A stretch of DNA of 64,000 bases from Saccharina japonica (lineage: Eukaryota; Sar; Phaeophyceae; Laminariales; Laminariaceae), in NCBI GenBank assembly GCA_008828725.1, contig MEHQ01002695.1, positions 186,001 to 250,000 on the forward strand, read 5' to 3'. The notes under the pieces were generated by a model. That model saw only the letters and a list, made by a program, of their open reading frames with translations. It searched no databases and was not told the DNA's origin. Of the stretch, positions 54,121-64,000 are shown piece by piece. Both the position numbers and the translations under genes were made by a program. How positions within the stretch are numbered: the stretch's first letter is position 1; each line of letters opens with the position of its first letter.

Positions 54121-57100
54121 CATATCGGCACTTGCCCCTATGCAAGCATGAACTCAATTTCGCCTCGCGTGTATATCAGGCGTCGGAGCGATGCAGCTGG
54201 TATTATCATCCTATCGGAAGGAAAGCATGGGTAATGAGCATACGCGGGTCGATACCAAGATTCTATATTCGGCACAATATCGACTGCAGTAGCTACTCAA
54301 GTGGGGTGGGTACAAACAAAAAAGTCGAGGTAAATCTACGTGTAGAATTTAGCATAAAGCTAACGAGCGGAACCGTCGATGCTAGAGATCATCGCGCGGC
54401 TGGGCCTCAAGTACCAAGACGCGTGGACCGGTCGTAAAATCTGGAAGAGAATGGTATCGGGGGGGGGGGGGCGTTGTCGGCATAAATAATGCCTAGCCCT
54501 TCTGCAAGCGGTATGGGCGGTTACGCCTTAGTTTGAGGCTGAGGTACTCTCGACTTGGGGTGCGAAGGTTCGGGTTTATGGGATCGTTGGCGCAACCGGT
54601 AGACGGACCCCCCCCGCCCCATTTCGGGTGTTCTGGCGGAAAATGGGCAAGAGACGGACCTCCTAAGACAAGTTTAGAACGTCGAATATCGCGCGACATT
54701 CGGAGTTTCCTGTTGTACGTTCTGTGGACAGTCCGTGACAGTTGACGTTCCCAATGGAATTCACAATGCCTGTCGTTTGCCCACCTTCCCAGAGGGACTC
54801 AAAATCGAGGGGTCATGTCCACCCGTACGGCGGTACGTCTGCTTCGCCGTCCGACGGACAGGCGAGCAGGGAAACATACAAGTTCAGGGGCAGTATGGAA
54901 AGGAGATTGGACTTGCGACGGAGCATGATGGAGTCGGAAAGACGTCCCGGCGACAAAGGTCGGGGACACATGCATCCCGGTGCACCTGGACGCACTTTGC
55001 ACATTGCGAGAAATGCACAAGACAGTGGACGAGCGCACCCTCCGTCGGCTTCTGCACTGCCCCCGCACTGTCGAAGGAGGAGGAGGAGGATCAATCGTCG
55101 CAAATAGTGGAAGGCGGAGACGGACGTTCCAGTCTACAGTACACGAAACCCAGGTGCATCTTCACCGATCCCGAACGGGTTCAACCGAATGGTGACGGGA
55201 CGGGGCCTCTACGGCCTTAGACTAAGTTCCTGCCGGGTATGTCACCCTGACGAAGACTGGAAGAGAAAATGCGGGCGGGAGACGGCCCGAGTGGTTGGGG
55301 ACTTCGTGACCGCTGCGGGTGTGAGACGTGCTTCGCCGAGACAGCAGCTCACGCGGAACAAGAGCGTGGTATTTGCTCACGGGAGGCCGCGCGCCCTTAC
55401 CGAGACTCCTATATTTGCGCCGACCCCCATTACGGGTCGGGAAGGGGGGCATTGCAGCACGGTTTTACCAGGGATTAAGTCCAATGGTAGGACCGGCCTG
55501 TCCGAGCCAGGCTCACGCGGTTGGGATACATAGAGGGGGCAGGGGTTCGACTGCCGAAAGCTACGTACGTGTCATAACTTTGGAAGTTGGAAACGTGAGC
55601 GATACAGAGGAATAGGGATGCCTGGTCAACCCTCTCCCGAAACAAAGAACAGCGTGTGTTTTGGTAAATATCCCCAACACTACTGGTGAAGTCAAGGTCC
55701 ATTAATCTCGGCCATTTACGCTGTCATCGTCACTTGCCATGTATCTAGTACCATTAATACGATTAATACAGTACCAGCCTCGTGTAACCGTGATGGTGAT
55801 AAAAGCGCATCTTCCCTCATCCACGCACAAGTTGATCCCCTGGCAAAAAGTACCCAACTACTTGGTACTGTAATTCGTTCCGCATACAGTAGTTTCCAAC
55901 CATACAGAGTCCCCTCTCTACAATACGTGTGCGCACACATAGCATCGTGGTCATTTTGTCTAGTACGGTCCCCGGGCTTGCTACGTATGCGTAACGGCCT
56001 CGATTTTCCCGCCAAAGTTCGAAAACGTGTTTTTGGTAAAGGGAACCCTATCGGGTGTTGGGCCAAGACCCTGTTCAAGCCGAGAAGAAGCACAACATCA
56101 TGGTGGGAAGAGCCTTGGAAGATGAAATGGATACCACTCCGTAGGTCGTTGGATTAGAAGCTACGACAACGACGTTGCACCCCGACTCTCTCCTCCCACG
56201 CATTGAACAAGTTTCGCGGATGCATCCCCCTCTCGGTTCATGGTGCTATTTACCTGCTACGTCGAGTCCACCTCTCGAATTCGGTTACTTCGGTGTTGAG
56301 CACCTTCTTACTCTCCATACATTGTGGCAATGAAAAGGAAGTTGAACGGGTCCGGTTGCGGGGCAAAGGAGGTCGTAGTGTTTCGGTATACGGTGTACTG
56401 TGTGTCATCTCCAGCGTTGTTTCTGTGCAGGGACTATATTAGTACTGTACAGTATGTCGGGTACTCTCAGCGCTAGCCGGCGTGTGTAGGGGGGATTTCA
56501 GTCATCATCAAACCCCTACAGCAGCAGCCAGCCGTGGGAGCAATAAAAGGCATCAATAGTAGAAAAAAAGGTTGTCTCGAGCCCAAGCCCCCAACGATTC
56601 CTCGAGAAGAGTTAAAAACAATTTAAACGTCGCCGGTGTTGCCACAATCAACCCCACCCTTATCGATCACCTTGTCGGCGAAAGGTTTATGCGCAAGCGT
56701 CAACCCACTGTTGTTCCTGACCAGTCTACACATGAATATCAGCCTACATACCAGCTGCACCACCAACTGCGGCAAGGCCGTGCACACTATTACCGACCAC
56801 ACGTACATTAATTAAGCCCTTACCGCTGAAATGGCGCCTACGTGAAAGGCCATATTGGCGGAAAAGCGTCCGTCTTCCGTTAGACGCGAAAGGCAAGCCT
56901 CTGCTAGACACTGTTGGATGTTCAAGTACGTAACCCTTACCCTAAGGGCTATGCCAGAATCCCATGGGCGCTTGCTTCAGGCCAAACCTACGGACACTTT
57001 TCGGTCAAAGTGCACCACAGATACCTCGCCAGACATCTTGCCAGAATGTTGCGGCAGCCGCAGAAAACCAGCATCTTCAAGTTCAGCATGAACAACGCCT

Positions 57101-60100
57101 TGTCGGCATCGTAAATGATACAAACCGAACTATATTTCACACCTAGAACAAGTCAACGATCGAATGCAACATGCCGTAGCCGTCGGGAAAAAGCGTCTTC
57201 ATACACAGCTAGTCATCTGTACCTTCATACCCAACTCCCGTCCACCTACTCTCCCCTTCCTGTCAGCTTCCATTAGGTGAAAGTAGCCATTTTCAAGCCT
57301 CTTGGTTGCTCAAAAATCAATTACCCCTGCATCGCTCTGTACGCCTAAGTACCACGCCGTATTCTGGTGCCAGATGTGGGCATGCTCGCTCATCCCGTGG
57401 CTTTGGGGCATATGAGATCGGCTCTGAGAGTGCACGCGGGCTAGGAAGGCTAGGAGACCAACGGCAGGCTGTTGCGGCGGTCGTTCCTCGACAACGACCG
57501 GCACAATGGAGCTCTCCTCCTTCGCCATCGAAAACAGGCTCTGGCCATGGATCCCTCTGCCCTGTGCCCGTGTTCGCCCTGGTCGCTGCTTCCCGGTGTC
57601 CCCGCGAGCTGTACAAGTCACTCTACTCAGCAATTATCCCAAAGCCATGCACGGCGGCGGTACAGGCCGTGATGGTGGCGGTGGCTGTGTCGCCTGAGGT
57701 GGTGGGTGGCGGCGGCGGTGGCAACACAACGGCGTCTACCCCCCCCCCCCCCTGTGGCCGACGTTGACATCTCGAAAGGCTCCAGAAATTCTGCCCACGG
57801 CATGTCACGGGAGTAGGAGGCCCCGGTGCACGGTAGACGAACCTTGTACGCAGCTGATGGGGTGTTTCGTTTCGCCGTTGCGGTAGAAGCGAAAAAAAAC
57901 TTTCACAGCGACCACGCTTACTCGGTGGACGTGACGACGACGGCCCCGCCTCGAAAGCGGCAGCATGGCAAACCTCGCGAACTCACCTTTCCATGCCACA
58001 AACAGTCCGTCCGACCACTTGCGACCGGGGTTCGCACTCGTGGGCGTCACGTCGGTAGGCTCGTGCGCGTTGACAAGCACGCCGCAGCGCGACGCGTGTG
58101 ACGTTTCGGTGGCAAGTGGAAGGGGAAGAGCACGCGAGCCACTTCGCGAAACGTGGTCTAAGCACCCTCCTAAGACCAAGCCAACCGCCAGCTCCCTGCT
58201 TCGTAAAACTGAGGTCATCTTGGGTTTGACCGCCATTGTCAACCATTGGTGGGTGTCCGGTTCGGTGCACAGTGCCGTGAACCCCACGCCCCTAGACCCC
58301 CCCCCCGCCATTTTGATACCCGAGTGCGATCAATTTTGGCCGGGGCGTCTCGGTCACGCACGTCGGCAAGAAGTCGTCGAAAACACACGGCCGTCGAAGA
58401 TGCCGATGTTGTCGATGAAGTTGAGTTGAAGCGTTAGAAAGTCGTCCTTGATGAAGTCCACCTACAGAGCGCCGCCGTTGTGTGCCGCGACCCCCCGAGA
58501 GGTGAGCGAACACCCTCTGAAGAGTTGATGTGCCGCGACCCCGAGAGGTTAAACGAACACCCTCTGACGCGGGTGATCCGAAAAATATGAAGAAGCCGTC
58601 GACACAGAACACCTCGTACTCCGCAGACACAAGCCCTGTGAGCTGCACACGTAACCTTTGTGCAATATATAATGCAAACGTAAGGGGGGGATTTGGCCGT
58701 AGCGAACGAGGATGTCGTAAGCATAAAGTTGCGAGCGTAGAACTCGGTTAACAAGGGGTTGCTACAGATTGGCTGCTGGCATCAGAGTTGTCACTGGCAC
58801 GAATTTCGGTAGCGTGCTAAATAGCAGAAATAGTCTATTGTAGTGGTCGAGGGCAAGAAAGGACTCCAACGCGAACGCCAGTAACACCCACCCACAAGGT
58901 GGGCATCCATGGCGTCCCGCACACTACCAGCTCGTTAGCCTGAATTACGTGCAATGAAACCAAGCCCAACAATGTATGCCACGTTGGCCATAGTAGTCGC
59001 AAGCGCATCGTCCCTGCCGTGAAAATTGTGATCGAAAGTCTTACCTGTCAAAATAGTGCACACCGGGGTCTTGCCCAGGTCTCCAAAACGTAGTCTCGCC
59101 GTTCCTGGAGTTTTGGGAAACACAGCGGTACATGCACGACGGGTCAGTAGCCGCCTTTTATCGTCACCCGGCTTTCGCTAAGAATCCATACTTGATTTGC
59201 CATCCACCTACCCACTCAGCGCCATCTTACCGGCTTGTGCTAAACGAGCCATGTGGAGAGGTGAGGTTGACCGTGACCATCGCGGCCACATATGAAGGTC
59301 GACGATGACTCGGTGCGTCCCCAGTTATTCGAAGTTGATGGGCTGATGGTGTAGTGCTCGGCTGAGCCAACGGTGCATACCATGGAGGGCGGAGCTATGG
59401 CCAAGTAGCTGTGGACCGTAAAGGTAGAGAGGTCCAATGGTAGGGATCGCTGCGCAGCATCGCTCGGGCCACGAGACTTGGGCTTCTTGAGGCCGATCTG
59501 ATTGCACCGATGGCACCCGGGTGTAGGTTTGCGGGATTCATCTCCAGCTCACCTTCCCGATGCCGATGCAGGTGTGTGGTGTAGGGCTCTCGAGTACCCA
59601 TCAGCATCGTTGAAGCGTGGTATCCCCTTGCCCAGCCCCCTCGCCATCGCCTTCCATCGCGGCTGCTGCTACGACCACGGGCGCCTGCGTGGTCACTGAC
59701 GTCTCTTTGGGATGACAAGAAATTCTCCGTCCATTCCGTGCGTCGCCAGTCGCCAAGATTCCACCTCGCTGCTCACCATCCCTATAGTCGCAATCGTCCA
59801 CCGTGCCATCAACGTCTTCAAAAGGCATATTACACGTCGAAACCCTCCAACACCCCCACCACACCATTCACGTCCGTCACGCCCACCATTACCCTTGGTC
59901 TCTTGCGCGGTGCCTCCGGTAAAATTGAGCATGGCAGCCCTCTCGTTCAAACTTGAACCTGTGCATCACAAAAGCGACGGGTACGAAAAGGTTATACGGT
60001 CACCTCACGACGGGGGGGTCTTGGTGGTGCGAAAAATAAAGCCAACGTTCCTCACAAGCTCGAAGTATGCCTACTGGCAGCGTAGCGCATGGTGCAATAG

Positions 60101-61814
60101 TATTACCAGTAACGTGCTCTTCATTCGTGCCGACTACTTCCTCGAGCCGGGTTGCGTGGTATCACGGACACGTCCCGTCTCACGTACCAGCTACTTGTAC
60201 AATATCGGACTACAGTATCCCCGCGTTAAACCGCTCGCCATGAGCGGCCTGCTACGCTGCCATGTCCATGTGAGTACTCCTTGAGAAGATCTCCTCCTGC
60301 TACGCTCTCGAGGCCGATCTGGAGTGACCTGTCGTTCGGCTGTAAGGCGTCCCGGCCTTGCCGCTGAACAAAGTGAGACAGAGACGGTGGTTTCGACGAA
60401 TTGCGGGGCAGAGTGTCTGCTTGTTTTCTTATGCCGCTACGTACGTATATGACTCGGTTCAGAAGCCGTACCCTGAGACGTTTTGCTGCTGGTCCGACAC
60501 GACCTTCCATGGCAACCAGGCATAGCTTCAGTGAATATATGGGAATAGACGAAGAGACTTACATGCTCTTGACCCCCTTGATAAGCGTCGCGTGGTAGGC
60601 TTCCGTCCGTTCCTTCAGAGCGCACGCGCCCGTTTTCAACCTTGAAATCCTTCGTCCGCTCCCTGGCCAAACGCGTGCGAGCGCTCGAACCACCTTGGCG
60701 TGTTGAATGCTGCCAGTGTTAGCTGTGGCTTGACACGCATCGAGGTCGCCGCCGTGGAGGGGGGAAGACAAACAAGGAGCTAACTGTGTGGCTGGTGTTG
60801 CAGCTTCGTCGGGGATCATGGCTTGTAATAACCCCTAAACACAAATCCTTACTGGATGATATAACTTCCTGACCTGCCTATCGGATTCATCTCTGGCAAT
60901 CAATGCATCACCCAGGTCGTGCAAAAGTACGGACATCATGTACAGTATAATCTTCGGATCCGAGGCTACTGACTTTAGCTACAACACTTTGAGTGAGCTT
61001 GAAGGAGGCTGGTAACCCTTCACTGCCCCTCTGCCGACGTTCTCGAGACAGAGAGCTACAACAACATGAGCTCGCATTACCAATGGGCGGTGACCTCTAT
61101 CATATCCAGGATTTATCTGAGAGGGAGAGAAGATCAAGGTACAGCAACTGTGGAGGTCGGGTTGTAGCTACTGCTGTAGTGCTGGAAAAAACGATTCCAC
61201 CTTAATTCCCAAGTAATGCTTCCACAAAGGTGGGTGTGCCAGGCCTGTTCGGCATCTCTTAAACATTAACTTCTCTTAAATCCGTACAGACTACCTGGAA
61301 TATCTTAGTTTGCCCGTGCGAAGCCTTTTGCACTTCTCTTAAAACAACAATAGCCCTTAAACCGTGGCCCCCATTGTACTGCTAAAATATCATTATAGTG
61401 GTTGAGTGAATCGCTCTCCCCAGGCTCCTGCTGTAGTGGCCCCGTCTTTGCCACCAAGTTCGCCTACGTAGCACTCGTTCAACAAAATGATGCTTGCCTA
61501 CTACCAGATTGCTGCCGGCTTGTTTCGAGGCACTGACCTATTCACGCTCTTGCCGAACGCTGTCGATGCGTACGTAAGACCCAAGGGCGACCTTGTACAC
61601 CCCCTTTGCGCTTTCGCCAAGTCGTGCACGCCTAGGCCTCTGTACATTCCTCCCTGTATTCCACCTTTGAATAAGCCTTGAGGACCAGATCGACCTGGTG
61701 CGCGACAGGTGGGAGCTGGTTGGAACCCCTTTTTTCCCAACCGTGGTATGCTCGATCTTCATTGCTACTGTAAGAGGGAAATATACTTTCCCGGTGAATG
61801 ATAAGCGAGGGCCT
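54121..61814. other. Intergenic, coding-like fragments but no supportable gene
   Basis: Scattered frames on both strands (for example minus 57805-58311 with RKWSDGLFVAWKGEFARFAM, and plus 60401-60598 with SFSEYMGIDEETYMLLTPLI) look more protein-like than background. None carries a complete known domain and no splice chain could be built. They may be decayed mobile-element genes. No RNA gene was seen. Confidence 0.4.
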
Positions 61815-62532
61815 GGGGGCGCCATAGTTAAAAACGCCCCTGGAGGCGCTTTAGGTTAATGCGCGTACGGAGTTGGGGGCACATTAGGCCAAAATTCCCC
61901 CCGAAAAATAAGAAGCAAGGTACCGCCTGAAATGACGGTGGCAGTAGGACACTACTGTCGGCTGCCATAAGGTTTTCTACGGCATCTAGTGCCAATGTGC
62001 GGACGTATTCGTTTTTTCAATGAGCATGGCCGCTCGAAGCCTTGTGTGGGGCGCGCAGCAAGCTAAAGTGTCTCCGAAAATAGAAAATACGTGCACGTGA
62101 CTGACGTGGCAAAACCAGTGCAAGTACAAAACAAATCGCGCTCATGCTGATCGTCGCGCAAAGCAGGCCAGTGGGGCGGTAGGGCCTATACCTGGTTGTC
62201 CCGTATACTTTCCAGACAATGCATCTCATATGTCACATCACTCGCAATCAAATACGGCGTACAGGTTGTGGGAGCACACCGTGGTATACTGAGAACACGA
62301 ACGAACGCAGGAACAAACGAACGGATGGCCGGCGGGACTCTACGGCACACACCGCGGCAGTACAGTAGATGCCGTAGACAGCGTTTGAGCAGGTCTAGTA
62401 TCCCACGGTCGCCGTCATCGCGCGCGGTGGCGTTCGTTTTATCTTTGGGGGCACATTAACCTATGGTACCCCCAGTTCCGTGGTCGCATTGAGCTACAGT
62501 GCCCCCGGGGGCGTCGCTTACTAAAATGGCCC
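61815..62532. mobile_element. Inverted-repeat element with multiplied terminal motifs
   Basis: The left end (61815-61905) has three spaced copies of a GGGGGC-[GA]C-[CA]-TTAGGTTAA-like motif. The right end (62445-62532) has the same motif inverted (CTGGGGGTACCATAGGTTAA in complement). Outermost ends are roughly GGCGCCATAGTTAAAAACGC and the complement of CGCTTACTAAAATGGCCC. Multiple subterminal motifs suggest transposase-binding sites. No coding was recognised. Confidence 0.6.
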
Positions 62533-64000
62533 TTCTGCCATCTTCCTGTTGTTTCGCTCTCATCCCCTGTGAAAACTGCCAACCAAGGTGCTGTAACATA
62601 CACGCACATACTTTAGACACTATTGCCAGCACATTCGTTGTTGATAGGACTCATTACCCCCGATCCTCTCTAATAAATAACGCAACGGGTTTGGCATCCG
62701 GCCTTCCCCCAAGGGGCGAGCGGCATACACGACCCCCGTGTACTCACCCGTCAAGGTCGCGTAAAGTTGCAAAGCGCATCCCGTACATACGCGTCCAGGC
62801 TGCCTAAGCACCGCGCAGTTGGTATTGTAGGAAGCGGTAGGGCCCGCCATCGGTGACGTAGAGCTTGCGGGGAGGTGGTGCGGTGGCTGTCATGCCGCCC
62901 ATGTCCGGAGCCGTTGAAGTTGATAGGCTCTACATCTGGTGTTTATAAGATAATACCCAAACCGAAACAGCTGGAGAGGAGGGACAGTGGGGGCAAGCAG
63001 AGGGGAGAGGCGACCGTGTGCGCGACCACAAATACTTGAGTCCATACATTTCGTATTGCTTTTTTCGTGCTGGGATCTGATGTACTTACTGTATTAATAG
63101 CAATATCTGCAACTAAGATTATGTCACAATAATGTATCACTTATAGTAGACAAATATGCCAACACCGGTACTATTTTGCAGTGTCATCGCCAAGTATACG
63201 GTCGTCACGACTGGCCATAGTTTCATATGCTACGGCTAATTGTCATTTAGTGAACACCAGATACAAGGTGTGTGGTGGATGCCGTGCTACGGCAGAAGCG
63301 CGGAAGAGCTAGGCACCTCAAAAAGAAAAAAAACTCTACGTTCAATAAGTCAACTCCAACAGCCTCAAGCACCGAGGCCTTGGCGGTGGTTCTCCCCGTC
63401 TGCATGCCTAGACTTAGCACCTACAGTAATATATCTTGCCCAAGCAAGACAATTCTTGGGATCAATCACAACTTCACGAAACAAAAACAAAACTGTCAAT
63501 AGCGATCTTTTTTTATGGGAGCTGGGACCTTGACGACCTTGACAACCCGGTCCTATCCACAGCCACGACGTCGAGGCTTATTCCTTCGCCAGCGTCGAGT
63601 CTACGACGACGGCAACCTCACCAATCTCCGCTCGATATCGTGCCGGGGGCTTTAGCTTGCACAACCGCCTCTGCCCGGGGCATCTCGAAGAGCTTCTTGA
63701 AGAGCTTCAAGGCTTTGCCTTGCCTCGTTTGTTGAGCTGCATGTATAGTTGCTGCCATCGCCGTCAAGAACAGCGGTGTGTGGTGATTTGTCCTTGAGCA
63801 GTGAGTGGCAGGTCGGTGGCACCCCTGCCTTGGCGCAGGCTATATGGTGCGCGGTGCGTAGACGCTCTGCTTCCAGGACGCAAGCATGCGGCGTGAAAGT
63901 AAATATCTACTACAGTGCAGTTGTTGTTCTTGTTCTCACATCGAATTCATCGCCACAATGCGAGTCGTGCGTGGTCACGAGCCAGGTTCCAATAACTCTG
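62533..64000. other. Intergenic, no gene recognised
   Basis: Short frames only; nothing with a recognisable domain or splice structure up to the window edge. Confidence 0.45.

Noticed and set aside
54735-55220. 161-codon plus-strand frame with competing frames
   Set aside because: All three plus frames and two minus frames are open here, with no motif in any, so coding cannot be assigned.
60401-60598. Possible Harbinger-type transposase start (SFSEYMGIDEETYMLLTPLI)
   Set aside because: The resemblance is limited to one short stretch. No catalytic motif or terminal repeats were found around it.

Overview
The window looks like nuclear DNA from a large-intron stramenopile, most likely a brown alga of the Ectocarpus type. 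This is an inference from gene architecture: many introns of 0.5-6 kb, GTG-type 5' splice sites, two adjacent genes on opposite strands, dense simple repeats, long C/G homopolymers, and embedded CCCTAA telomere-type repeats. There is no bacterial operon structure, CRISPR array, or rRNA gene. Single N characters at 15379 and 42463 mark unresolved assembly joins.

Only two protein-coding genes can be supported, and both can be rebuilt exon by exon with consistent splice phases. On the minus strand (25484 down to 10669), ten exons encode a 989-residue SUN-domain protein. It has a basic N-terminal nucleoplasmic region with a nuclear localisation signal, one membrane helix, an extended region of probable coiled coils and a C-terminal SUN domain. 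It is the inner-nuclear-membrane half of a LINC complex. On the plus strand (25777 to 43399), seven exons encode a 722-residue RING-H2 E3 ubiquitin ligase of the RNF115/RNF126 type. It has an N-terminal zinc ribbon split over two tiny exons 5.9 kb apart, a long Gly/Ala-rich middle and a complete C3H2C3 RING. The two start codons are 293 bp apart and divergent, so the 292 bp between them must carry both promoters.

The rest is non-coding and repeat-rich. Positions 1-10668 lie downstream of the SUN gene. They hold a foldback element with long inverted arms and two inverted-repeat elements that enclose telomere-type CCCTAA repeats. The introns of both genes are full of insertions. These include about a dozen copies of a roughly 200-bp repeat that ends in poly-C and shows paired changes in a short hairpin, a Tourist-like element with TAA target duplications, a 652-bp near-perfect duplication, and a repeated block around an N that looks like two haplotypes placed end to end. 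A 927-bp insertion with an 11-bp target duplication interrupts a tRNA-like sequence.

Positions 43400-64000 contain no recognisable gene. They hold a 47-base poly-G, a roughly 145-bp satellite array (45.92-46.92 kb), a second diverged minisatellite (51.9-53.2 kb), small direct repeats (47.2-50.9 kb), one minus-strand open frame of unknown nature (53.1-53.7 kb) and an inverted-repeat element with multiplied terminal motifs (61.8-62.5 kb).
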